From NCBI RefSeq assembly GCF_937616625.2, contig NC_065575.1, positions 3,913,501-3,977,500 on the forward strand: a stretch of 64,000 bases of DNA, written 5' to 3'. The DNA is from Mercurialis annua. Lineage: Eukaryota > Streptophyta > Magnoliopsida > Malpighiales > Euphorbiaceae. A model generated the notes under the pieces. It made no database searches. It had not been told where the DNA came from and was given only the letters and a program-made list of their open reading frames with translations. Within the stretch, counting starts at the first letter, position 1. The number at the start of each line of letters is the position of its first letter. Position numbers and translations under genes: made by a program. Positions 34,140 through 45,085 of the stretch are shown here, in pieces.

Positions 34140-35420
34140 TTGATTCATATGCTAATGTCATGATACCTTATGAAAAGATTTTCATAATGTTATGAATATA
34201 TCTTGCTAATGTAGTGAAATATTTGTTTATACCTTTTGTACTAAATTTTTTTATTATAATAAGATTATGCAAATGTTAAAAAAATTTGTAAAAATAATTT
34301 ATGCAAAATATATAATGAGACCATGATAATATTATGATAAAGCTATGATAATATCATGATAAAGCACATAAAAATAATTTTGTATAATAAAATTATGATG
34401 ATGTTATGATTAAATATGTAAAATTATTTTTTATAATAAGATTATAATAGTATTATGCTAAAGTTATAATATTATGAAATATTCTCTAATTCTATATAAA
34501 TTATGATAAGGTTTATGATAAAAATATGATAATATTATGATAAGGCTATGATAATATCATGATAAGACCATGATAATATTATGATAAAACTGTCATAATA
34601 TTATAATAAGGCTATGCTAATATTATGATAAGTTTATGATAATATTATGATAATACCATGATATCATTATGATAAGACTATAAAAATATTATTAAATTCT
34701 ATTTAAATTATATATAAAAAAATATAATAAGGTTAATGATAATATCGTGATATGATTATGATAATATTATGATAAAGTTGTGATAAAGTTATGATAATAT
34801 TATAATTTAATTATGATACAGTTATGCTAATATAAAGTACGTAAAATAATTTTACATATAAGAGTATATGATAATATTATGATAAGGTTATAAAAATTAT
34901 GTAAAATATTTTTACATTATACGGTTATGATAAGATTATGATAAAGTTACGATAATATCATGACATGGTTATGATAAGACTATGATAAAGTATGTAAAAT
35001 AATTTTACATTGTACAATTATGATAATATTATAATAAGGTTATGATAATAATATGATAAGACTATGATAATATCATGATAAGGTTATGATAATATTATGA
35101 TACATATGATAAGATTATAAGAAAATATATAAAAAAGTTTCATAATAATAATATTATGAAAATATTATATAATTCTGCATAAATTATGTAAAATAAGTTA
35201 TGTAATATTTATGATGCAGCGATGATAAATTTATGATAAAGTACGTTATTATAATATTATAATAAAGTTATGGTATTGTTATGAAAATATTATCTATTTA
35301 TGCACAAATTACATAAAATATTGTATGTAAAAAATATGAAAATAATTATGCAAACATTTATGATAAAATAATGAAAAAACATAATTATAATAATATAAAT
35401 AATAGAGTAATTGTTTATTA
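34140..35420. repeat. AT-rich degenerate minisatellite
   Basis: Variants of TTATGATAATATTATGATAAGG follow each other for about 1.2 kb, with a basic period of 10-12 bp and higher periods near 22 bp. It lies inside the probable Pack-MULE, directly after the invertase fragment. Confidence 0.85.
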
Positions 35421-35911
35421 TTACCATAATATAAGTCTATTATAAATATATTTTATCAATTTTTTTTATTTTATTCAGTTTATAATAAAATTTTAAATTT
35501 GCTATTAACATATTAAAATATTAAATAAATAGTATCACATAATTTTATATTAGAGAAATATTTGATATTTTAATTAAAAAAATTATCTATAATTAATTTA
35601 AGAACAAAAGGCAAAAAGGAAATAAAAGAATTGAATATTTGCACAAATAAAAAAAAAGTCAATAGCTAATTTAGAAACGAAGAAAAAATAACAGTGTGTA
35701 CAATTATTAAGATATGTCAGTTGCGTAACTTATGTCAGAGAAAAGGCAGGCATAATGAGAGAGAGAGTAAAATTGGGACAAATTGTGACACACGGAGTAA
35801 AACTCTGAAAAAATTCAAATCATGATGTATTTTTAATAATTTTTCTGTATTGAGGTACAAAATCCTATTATTCTTTTATTCTAGGTAAATTCCTAAATCT
35901 CTCATTAAATA

Positions 35912-38900
35912 AATAATTAGCATCCTACTCAATTTGGCATTTATCTTAATACTTAATTCTCCCTACGTCATTGATAGAAACTTATATCTAATTAGAGAAT
36001 GAAAATTGGATCAACACGAGCACTAATAATATATATTTTACTTCTTTTTTCTTTCTGTAATTAAAAAGAGGAGAGCGTTTGTGGAAAAATATGAACATAA
36101 GACCTATTTATTTATTATTATACCATTTGAAACGTAGCTCATTGGTATTTTTAAGTTTTTAATTCTTCGATAAAAATCGGAAAAGATTTAATTCTTGATA
36201 CCAAACTTTGTAGTGATTTTTTTAGCCTTCAGTTTAAATAAATTTTAGGCTTAATTACTTAAAAAAATCTCACCTTAAACTTTTTTTTCGTTTATACCCT
36301 GATCTTGTAAAAAAGTCATTTGTATTCAATTTTAAATTTTTAGGTTTCGTTTCAACTAAAAATACTAAAATTGTCTATTTTCACTTGAAAAAAATTTTAA
36401 AAAAAATCCTTTAATTTATGTTTTTTTTTTGCCAAAAATAGGTATATGTTGATCTTCGAGATAATTACCTTTTTAATTAAATTTAGATATTTTAAATGAT
36501 TATCGTATTAAAAGAAATATAAACATACAAAAAAATTCGGGTGTTTTCGTCAAGATTTTATGTGTAATCTTTTTATTTCCCTAAGTTAGATTTTATGTAT
36601 AATCATTTTCATATAGTAACATGACAAATTATATAATATAAAGCAGAGTAAATTTGGAATGGTGGTTCTATCATCATCATCTTGCCGCTCTTGTCCCTCC
36701 ACTGTCAGGTTTGAATTTTAACCCTAATCATATATATTATTACGGTTTATTTGAATCATTAATCTTACATAGTTATTGATAATCAAGTTACAACCATGTT
36801 TTTTTAATTATACCCGGAATCAGCGGCGGCTTCAAATTCGCATGGTAAATGATAAGTAACGGTCAAGTATTGAAGAGTATCAATAAGAACTTGAATTTTC
36901 TGGTTTTGAAGTATTGAATTCTAATATGGGTATCATTATTCTATTCTGAAATTAATTATTGTTCATAAAATAACAGTCAAAACCCGTTTCCATTTTCATT
37001 GTATATTAAGAAACTTATAATACAACCGCTACCGTCACCACCATTACTACCATCATCAGTTTTCCTCTGGTGGTGCCGGAACTGTAACACTCTTGTTAGT
37101 ACTTTTAACCAACCAAAATCTCCAATTTTTTGCCAATAATTATTTTACACTTATATTCCAAAAATTTGTAAAAATTAATGAACAAACTGAATTGCTCTGG
37201 AAGTTCACACCTTCCATATCATTTTCTTCTCTTTTAATTTTACCAATTCTTTTTTTCAAATTGATTCTAAACTAGTTGGTGATTTAAATTGAAACCACAA
37301 TACTTTCATTTTTATTAGATAAATTATATTTATTTTCTTATATGCATGGGAGAATCCTAATTTCTTTTATAGAATGAACAGTATTTTAAATTATTATTTA
37401 CACGTAAATTAAATTTTAGTAATCTTACTACTGCAGTATTTTAGTTTATCACTAGATATTTTATTAAAAAACTTTTAAATTGTATATTTTTGGCGTGATT
37501 GTATATCACTTTTGGCGCTTTCCCTTTAAAGCATCTCAATAGTATTTTTTATTTTAAAAGTATTTTTAAATAAAAAAACCTTTTTCAACAATAAAAACCC
37601 TAACCGCCATGATTTGCCATCATCGTCACCGGAAAAAACTACGGGCAACGCACAAATACCAATTTGGTGATGGACTGAACTGAATATTCTGGCCCTACTC
37701 AACCCCAATCAGATGAGTTTTCTTTGCCTTTTCATTTTCAATGGTTTTGAAATTGTGAATTTAAATATGCATTGTGTTAGATTTCAAAACTTTATTCTGC
37801 AGATTTCGTAAAAGCACAATTACATTATTTTCTTTTGTCTCAAATTGTATTACTTATTTTGAAATAATTTAATATCTCTAGTAATGGACAAGATCAATGG
37901 TCTAATTAAGATTTTTTATAATTATTTGTTGAACAAAAATAGATAAATTTATCAGAAGGAAATTGATCAATTTTTTTTTGGGTAAGATGGAGACCATATG
38001 AACACAAATTTAAAAGGATATAGCCTTTTATCATTATTGAATGGCAAAAATCATATAATCAAAATCTCATCAAGTTCAACAATTAACGATGATGTCAAGC
38101 ATGTGGGTTTCATGCATCCTTTGTGTTATGTAATGGAAGTGTTGAAATTTAAATTGAATGTTCTAGTTATTGATTGTTTGTGCAACTCCCTTTTAATGAT
38201 TAAATTATATTTCTGACACACTTCCAAATTTAAACGTTTTCATAGGGTTTCATTGATGTCAAAAATCCTATAAATTTAGTATGTTTATTTAAGTTCCTTA
38301 AATTAAAACTGATTATTTTAAAATTGGTTTTGGTCGCTCATTACAAAATTGGGATAGCCAATTAGGTTGAGTTGAATATTGCCAAAATTTCTGGCTTCTA
38401 ACATCTTTTTTATAAGGGTTTAATGTTTGAATCATGCCAGAAAATAAAATGGAAACAGAATCCCAATTGGAGCCTATTGCCCTCTGCAAGTTTGTTGAAA
38501 CTCATTATTTCTATGAGCGGCATCTATGAATATTTAGCAGCGGCAGCGACGGATTTCGTGCGGCAGTAAAAGGTTAGAGGTTAGAGTTTAACAACAGCAT
38601 TTTCGGTCACATGGGATTACCGGTAACCGTCATAACTCTCACTCTAGCGGCCGTTTCAACAACCTCTGTTCTTCAATTCACGATGATTTCATCGGTAGCA
38701 GTTTCTATTTATTGTCTGAAGGTGTGGTGCAATTTTATTAGTTGATCATTGCAATTTTGGATGCACTTTTGTTTATTTTTGGTACAGTGGCAGAAAATAA
38801 AAAGGTAATTTCTTATTTAATATATTCTCTCAAATAGATTCATGATAATTTCTTCTTCTTACTTAAATTTGTGAGATATTTTACTAGTTAGTTAGTATGT

Positions 38901-39180
38901 TTATGAATGTTGAACCACCGTGAATTATTGACAAAAAAGGGATTTGTTGTCATCCTCCGCCGTTATATTATCCAGAATATAGTCATACTTTGGTTATATA
39001 TTCATTTCATATAATCAAATTCTTGGCGGCAGTTTCTAATGGTGGCAGTTTTTTTTGTTTTTAAAAATCTGAAAATTATCAAATTGTCCATATTTTTTTT
39101 TAAAAATTTGTATACTTATATATTATTTTTTACTCTATTTAGATTTCATTAATTATATATAAAATTTGTCATATCAATTT
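35912..39180. other. AT-rich region with scattered GC-richer patches
   Basis: No gene was recognised. Patches at 36650-36710, 37030-37085, 37600-37650 and 38510-38700 are GC-richer (words such as GGTGGTGCCGGAAC, GCAGCGGCAGCGACGG) and look like degraded captured or ancient coding bits. No frame extends through them and no family was recognised. Confidence 0.35.
36247..36430. mobile_element. Truncated end of the 28572/42154 MULE family
   Basis: GGCTTAATTACTTAAAAAAA followed by CACCTTAAACTTTTTTTTCG and TTTATACCCTGAT matches the left end of copy B at 42154. No partner end was found downstream. Confidence 0.55.
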
Positions 39181-39295
39181 GTGAAGTTAAAGTACTCATT
39201 GTGAGGTTAATGTACTCCTTGTGAGGTTAAAGTACTCCTTGTGAGGATATTGTACTCCTTGTGAGGATATTGTACTCCGTGTGAGGTTAAAGTAC
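39181..39295. repeat. 20-bp tandem repeat, about 5.7 copies
   Basis: The unit GTGAGGTTAAAGTACTCCTT occurs six times, the last incomplete. Two copies have GATATT in place of GTTAAA. Confidence 0.92.
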
Positions 39296-39420
39296 GTTGA
39301 TGAAGGCCTCTACTGCAATGTTCAAGATAAGTTCTGATGCAATAATAATATGGTAACACTTGTTGGTATGATTTGTATGAAAATTTTGAGTTTTATCACT
39401 TATTTTAGTTTTTATTGTCT

Positions 39421-39691
39421 TTCAGGAATAATATCACCCGAAGTTGCGAAGACACAGGAATAAGTCAAGAAAGATATTCCATCAATAATAGAAGTCATAA
39501 TTTTATACCGTTCGCTTACTTTGCGTATGTTAAGCGAATGTGTACTTGGATGGCCCATGAAGTGGCTAAAAAGTCCTTAAAGCCTCCTTTTTAGGAGTTA
39601 TTATTGTAATATTTGTTATCTAGTTCTCACAAACATTATGTACTTCTATTTACCAAAATTAATACAATTGCTGTTTTGCCAAAAAAAAAAC
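39421..39691 (+). mobile_element. Probable LINE 3' end, fragment 1
   Basis: It ends in ...TACAATTGCTGTTTTGCC and a run of ten A, and contains GATGGCCCATGAAGTGGCTA, which translates to WMAHEVAKKSLK, like the last part of a plant LINE RNase H region. The 5' border is uncertain. Confidence 0.4.
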
Positions 39692-39759
39692 TCTCTAACT
39701 TTAAAGAATGTAAAGTTTCATATTAAAAAAGTTTATAATTGCGAAAAAAGTGATAAATG

Positions 39760-39760
<1 letters not shown>

Positions 39761-39811
<51 letters not shown>
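39761..39811. repeat. (TA)n microsatellite
   Basis: An uninterrupted TA repeat of about 25 units. Confidence 0.97.
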
Positions 39812-39815
<4 letters not shown>

Positions 39816-40785
39816 TAAAGAGTTGTTTTAACTTTCCAAATTTGAAGAGTTAAATTGAATCTTTATATAATTTTAAAAAATAAAAAATTTGTTATAGCAT
39901 TATTTTACATTTACACTTTTTACAAATAGATAAAAAAATCTATTGTAGATGCTTTAAACGTGTAAAGTTTATGTATTGGCAATATCTTAAATTTTGACTG
40001 GCATCTAAAGCTATTCAACACCGATGAAAGGTATCTGCAATCATATGCACACTTAATTCTGGTTAGTCCGTTCTTTTTTTGATTTCATCTTATTTTATAC
40101 TATGTTACTGTTTTGTTTCATTATTTTTTATTAGTGTTTCTAATGGTTTTCTGTTATCTAGTTAAATTATTTTTGATAAAAATGTATTTTGTTTCTTACA
40201 AAAATATTTTATTAACTGGCATGAATTTTATCATAATAATAAAAATCTCTAAAAATCTATAATTTTTTTTAGATTTTGGTTGATAATTTTAGATATATTG
40301 TTTGCAATATAAATATATTTCCATATGGAGATTAATTTGTCTAAATTTTCAAAATATAACTGTAAAATTCCGTTTTAAATTTATAAAATAATGATTTAAC
40401 CATAAAATTGGATGATTATGTTGGTGTTTTTCATATACATTCATTTCAAGTTTTCTTTGTATTATGTCTAAAAACTAACTAATATTTTCATTAAATTTTG
40501 GCATTTTAAATTGGGATTTTTGACTGTTTAGTAATTGTTTCGTATACAATTTGTTTTAGATGGCGGTAACATATAACATTTAACTTTTTATGGCTGTTTC
40601 TATAGTTACTTTGTATTTAATTTACTTTATCTACTTTACTATTTTATGAATCATCACATTCATCTAATAGTAAAAGGTGGATAAAGTATTATTTATTAAA
40701 AAAAACAAAGTAACTATAGACCTATTTTTAATGGCAAATTATTTTATTTTATCTTCTACTATTTGGCTTTTTCAATTTTGATATA

Positions 40786-41128
40786 GGCACGACAGCTTCT
40801 TGGCACTATAGAACCAATGGTGCTGGCGGCACTAGGACTACGAACAACAATGAATGAGTTATTGACTTCAGACCATCGTCGTCTGATGATAAAGTTGCTA
40901 GAGTAGTCTTAGTTGATATTCTTGATCTAGTTTCAAATTTTTAGAAATTAGATTTAATTTGGGTGGCCCATTTGGTGGGTAAAAAAGCCCTTGTGGATGA
41001 CTGCTTTACAGTTCTCATCATTTACTTTTGGAATGACTTACTCATTGGTGATGCACAGTCATTTCCTATTTGTATATATCATTTCTTCATTTAATGAAGT
41101 TTAGCCTTTGACAAAAAAAAAAAAAAAA
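40786..41128 (+). mobile_element. Probable LINE 3' end, fragment 2
   Basis: It ends in ATTTAATGAAGTTTAGCC, then TTTGAC and a run of about 17 A, as plant L1-type LINEs do. GGTGGCCCATTTGGTGGGTA aligns with the WMAHEVAKK stretch of fragment 1, with changes. The frame is broken. Confidence 0.45.
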
Positions 41129-42153
41129 CATGACAAAGAAGGAAGCAACCATCAATGAGAATGGCGGGTTCCATTATTGACCAATAGAACCACGGGATCC
41201 ATCGAATGTGATTGAAGTTTAAACTTCACCTTTTCCTTGACAACGGAAGTTTTCTTTTTTTTCCGAATTTGACAACGGAAATTGCAAACATCCTTTTTCT
41301 CATCTAAAGATGAAATCCTATGGTAAAATTGTTCAAAATAAATAAAAAGGTCCATAAATTATATTAAAGTATATAATTGGTTGAAAATCATTAGACGTTA
41401 TGAATAAGATAAGACCATTTTATTTTTATTTTTATATTTTTATTTGAGTACGATTTCACATAAGATGGCGGTGGCGTCGGCCTAAAATCCACTTTAAACT
41501 TCTCCAACTCGTATAATAACCGATCGCGACTATAAATGTTACCCTTTCATTCATCCATCGGTGCATTGTCACCACCCAATGTTGCCTCTTGTAGAGGGTA
41601 TTATAAGTTGGTTAAGGGCTCATTGACATGTTCCTTTCTTGAGGCTGCACGAAGGAGTCACACCCATTGGATTATTTTCCATATTAAACGAGTCAAAAGT
41701 TTAACTTAACCATATGTTATGTCAAGCTTGTTGGATCATTGCATCTGTTCAGCCGACACAACTTGAGTACCAAATTTATTTGGTGCTTGAGGGAACCAGG
41801 CCGTATTTTTGTAAATTGAAACTGTATTTTTTTACAGTTAAAAAGTCTTATTATACAACTTTTAAAAGTCAAACTGTATTGACCAAACCAACTTGATCAA
41901 ATTGTTTACCCACCGTATTGGATTTTTTTAAAAAATCTCTAAGTAAACTTTGAAATTATTAAATATCAAAAACTGAAAAAATTAGGCTTTTTTTATATAA
42001 TGGAGAATATGTTTTACACAAGAAGTTGAGAATGAAATAGGCTCTCTAATACGATTTTATCAATTTTTAAATTATTCTGATCCAATTTATTAAAAAATAA
42101 CTTTTTAAGATAAAAATAATCTTTTTAATGTTGAAGTGATTCAATAGAAAATA
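41129..42153. other. Spacer without recognised gene
   Basis: No conserved coding region. 41560-41700 is closer to average GC but not open over a recognisable domain. Confidence 0.4.
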
Positions 42154-43026
42154 GGCCTAATTATTTAAAAAATTCCTACCTTATAACATTTTTTTTCGTT
42201 TATACCATGATTTAGGAAAAAGTTCATTTATACCCTGTTTTTAATTTTTTTTTTCATCTCTACTTTAAAACATTAAATTGAACATTTTTCATTTAAAAAA
42301 AGTTTAAATTAGTCCTTCAATTTGTAACCTATATTCTAATTAGACTTAAATACTATTAATAGTACAAAAATACCTCCTTTTTTAAAAATTTAAACTTATA
42401 ATATAATTATTTAATTTATATTAATTATCAATAATTTTTTAAATATAAAATCATAAAAATATAATTTTTTAATTTTTTTCCCGATTCTCTCTCCGATTGA
42501 GGAGTCCGAGCTGCTCCTCCTTCATGCAGCATGAAGAAGGAGCAGCATACCTGCTCCTCCTCCATGAAGGAGGAGCATATTGCTCCTCCATGAAAGGTGG
42601 AGCACGGGTTGCTCCTCCTTTTGAGAAGGACAGACAAAATAAAAAATTTATTTTTTCTATAAAAATATCCGTAGTGGTTCATAAATCGGAGGAGTGCGGT
42701 GGTGGGTCGGAAGTATTTTTTTAATTTATTTAGTTTTTAATAAATCTTGTAAATATAAATAATTTTTAGGATTTTTTTTTTTAAAGTTGAAGGATTTATT
42801 TGTATTTTTTTAAATAGAAAAAAGATGATATAATTCTCCTATTTAATTATTTTTAATATTTTCATTCTTAAATTAATTAAGTTGTTAAATTTTAAAATTT
42901 AAAGTAGAGACGAAAATAAAAAATAAAAAATAGAATACAAATGAATTTTTTTCCTACGTCAGATTATAAAAAAAAAACAAAAAAAATATTATAACTAAGG
43001 TGAGAATTTTTTTAAATAATTAGGTC
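42154..43026. mobile_element. MULE-like element with internal hairpin cluster, copy B
   Basis: The ends GGCCTAATTATTTAAAAAAT and, reverse-complemented, GACCTAATTATTTAAAAAAA begin inverted repeats of about 150 bp. The flanks TAGAAAATA (42145-42153) and AAGAAAATA (43027-43035) are a 9-bp duplication with one mismatch. It ends 160 bp upstream of the PPR start codon. No transposase. Confidence 0.8.
42510..42604. repeat. Hairpin cluster in copy B
   Basis: Three successive stem-loops: 42510-42546 (stem GCTGCTCCTCCTTCATGC with its near-exact complement), 42552-42577 (stem TGCTCCTCCTCCAT) and 42581-42604 (stem TGCTCCTCCAT). A further TGCTCCTCCTT follows at 42610. They stand out as GC-rich in DNA that is otherwise about 80 percent AT. 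Confidence 0.85.
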
Positions 43027-43160
43027 AAGAAAATATAGAATAGTTTCCAGAGTAAACCCATAATAGGCCATAACCAAGCGCTCAGCTATCTTCTACCTTG
43101 TAACTAAACCCTGAACCCTACTCACTCAATTTCCCAATTTCCTTATCATCATTTTCACTA

Positions 43161-43169
43161 AAACCCTAA
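43161..43169 (+). promoter_or_regulatory. telo-box (AAACCCTAA) before the PPR gene
   Basis: AAACCCTAA lies 18 bp before the ATG, and a similar AACCCTGAACCCTA lies at about 43114. The motif is common in promoters and leaders of plant translation-related and organelle-biogenesis genes. No clear TATA box was seen. Confidence 0.5.
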
Positions 43170-43186
43170 AAATCTCCAGAAAAACA

Positions 43187-45085
43187 ATGGCACTTTCAAA
43201 ACCCACCTTCTTAACCCATCTCAAATCCCTCACCGCCACCCACCACCGCCACCTCCGCCGCCACCCACCACCCTCCTTAATCTCACTCCGGTTCCTCGCT
43301 TACTCCTCCCAAGAAGAAGCAGCCGCCGAACGCCGCCGTCGCAAACGCCGTCTCCGTATCGAACCCCCACTCTCCTCTCTTCAGCGCTCCCAACAACAAA
43401 CCCAACAGCAGAAATTCCCTAAACCCGCCCAAAACCCTAACGCTCCGAAACTCCCGGAGCCCATCTCCGAACTGTCCGGCAAACGGCTCGACCTTCATAA
43501 CCGCATTCTCACTTTAATCCGTGAGAATGATCTCGATGAGGCCGCCTTGTTCACGCGCCACTCGGTTTACTCGAATTGTAGACCGACTATTTATACTGTT
43601 AATGCTGTGCTTAATGCGCAGCTCCGGCAGTCAAAATACTCTGATTTGTTGTCTCTTCATAGGTTTATTATTCAGGCCGGTATCGCACCGAATGTTATTA
43701 CTCATAACTTGATTTTTCAGACTTATCTTGATTGCAGGAAGCCTGATACTGCACTTGAGCATTATAAGCAGTTTATTAATGATGCCCCGTTTAATCCGAG
43801 TCCGACGACGTATCGGATTTTGATCAAAGGATTGGTTGATAATGGGAAGATTGATAAGGCCTTGGAGTTGAAAGATGAGATTGTGGGTGTTAAGGAGTTT
43901 GTGCCGGATCCGCTTGTTTATCATTATTTGATGGTTGGGTGTGTGAAGAATTCAGATGCGGATGGCGTTTTTAGGATTTTTGATGAGTTGAAGGAGAAGA
44001 TGGGCGGTGTTGTTGAGGATGGTGTTGTTTATGGTGATTTGATGAAGGGTTATTTTATTAGGGGAATGGAGAAGGAGGCTATGGAGTGTTATGAAGAGGC
44101 TGTTGGGGAAAATTCGAAGATTAAAATGAGTGCTGTTGCTTATAATTCGGTGTTGGATGCGTTGTGTAAGAATGGTAAGTTTGATGTGGCATTGAAATTG
44201 TTTGATAGGATGATGGGAGAGCATAGTCCGCCGAGGTATTTTTCTGTTAATTTAGGGAGCTTTAATGTGATGGTTGATGGTTATTGTGCACAAGGGAGAT
44301 TTAAGGATGCTATTGATGTCTTCAAGAAGATGGGTGATTATAGATGCAATCCTGATGTTTTATCGTTTAATAACTTGATTGACCAATTGTGCAAAAATGG
44401 AATGTTGGTTGAGGCTGAGGAGCTTTACGGAGAGATGGAAGGGAAGGGAGTGAAACCGGATGAGTATACATATGGTCTTTTAATGGATACTTGTTTTGAT
44501 GGGAATAGAATTGATGATGGAGCTGGTTACTTTAGAAAAATGGTGGATACGGGTTTGAGACCTAACTTAGCTGTTTACAATAGATTGGTCAGTAAGTTGG
44601 TTGAGTCGAAGAAGATTGACGAGGCGAAATCATTCTATTATCTGATGGTGAAGAAACTCAAGATGGATAATGCTAGTTATAAGTTTATGATGGAGGCATT
44701 GGCCAATGAAGGGAAAATGGATGAGGTGATCACAATGGTTGATGGAATGTTGGATGATGAAGCGATCGAGTTTGATTCGGAATTACAGGAGTTTGGCAAG
44801 GAACTACTAGCAAGAGACGGGAGAGGAGAAGAGTTGACCGCGCTTATGGAGAAAAAAGAAAACGAAAAGGCTGAAGCTAAGGCTAAGGAGATTGAGGCTG
44901 CTGAGGCAGCCAAGAGAAGTGCAAAAGCTGCAGTGGCCTCATTGCTTCCGTCTAAGCTGTTCGGAAACAAAGAGGCGGATACAGAGTCGAAGGGGGCTGA
45001 CGGAAATGATGTCGAGTTAGCCTCTGTAAATGAAGGTGCTCCTGTTGAGGAAGCTAATGTTGTAGCCTCTGCTCCTAGTGATTGA
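43187..45085 (+). CDS. P-type pentatricopeptide repeat protein, EMB1796-like
   Basis: A single uninterrupted exon of 632 aa, with the start in good context (AACAATGGC). PPR proteins bind organellar RNA, one repeat per base. Residues 1-85 are a basic, Ser/His/Arg-rich presequence that suggests mitochondrial import. About eleven P-type repeats of 35 residues follow between about 130 and 520, for example [19 protein letters not shown] and [14 protein letters not shown]. There is no E, DYW or SMR domain. The C-terminus (about 550-632) is an Ala/Glu/Lys-rich, probably helical tail. The start MALSKPTFL and the overall plan recall Arabidopsis EMB1796 (At3g49240), which is needed in embryogenesis, and its relative GRP23. 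The assignment to that clade is from memory. A copy of a MULE-like element ends just upstream, so its proximal promoter is short or partly transposon-derived. Confidence 0.9.
   Translation: MALSKPTFLTHLKSLTATHHRHLRRHPPPSLISLRFLAYSSQEEAAAERRRRKRRLRIEPPLSSLQRSQQQTQQQKFPKPAQNPNAPKLPEPISELSGKRLDLHNRILTLIRENDLDEAALFTRHSVYSNCRPTIYTVNAVLNAQLRQSKYSDLLSLHRFIIQAGIAPNVITHNLIFQTYLDCRKPDTALEHYKQFINDAPFNPSPTTYRILIKGLVDNGKIDKALELKDEIVGVKEFVPDPLVYHYLMVGCVKNSDADGVFRIFDELKEKMGGVVEDGVVYGDLMKGYFIRGMEKEAMECYEEAVGENSKIKMSAVAYNSVLDALCKNGKFDVALKLFDRMMGEHSPPRYFSVNLGSFNVMVDGYCAQGRFKDAIDVFKKMGDYRCNPDVLSFNNLIDQLCKNGMLVEAEELYGEMEGKGVKPDEYTYGLLMDTCFDGNRIDDGAGYFRKMVDTGLRPNLAVYNRLVSKLVESKKIDEAKSFYYLMVKKLKMDNASYKFMMEALANEGKMDEVITMVDGMLDDEAIEFDSELQEFGKELLARDGRGEELTALMEKKENEKAEAKAKEIEAAEAAKRSAKAAVASLLPSKLFGNKEADTESKGADGNDVELASVNEGAPVEEANVVASAPSD

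Larger units (their letters stand above)
33202..35902. mobile_element. Probable Pack-MULE carrying gene fragments, 2.7 kb
   Basis: The ends AGAGAAATTTAGGAA and, reverse-complemented, AGAGATTTAGGAATT start degenerate inverted repeats of about 80 bp (shared inner TACCTCA...GAAAA...AAAATAC). The flanks AATTAAATA (33193-33201) and CATTAAATA (35903-35911) match at 8 of 9 positions. Inside are a GC-richer patch (33440-33690), a fragment of a neutral invertase gene (33868-34132) and a long AT-rich minisatellite. No transposase. A MULE that has captured genomic fragments explains this better than a decayed resident gene. Confidence 0.6.

Noticed and set aside
34140..35420. Regular repeats that could be mistaken for a CRISPR-like array
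   Set aside because: The units are contiguous and degenerate with no unique spacers, in plant nuclear DNA. It is an AT-rich minisatellite.
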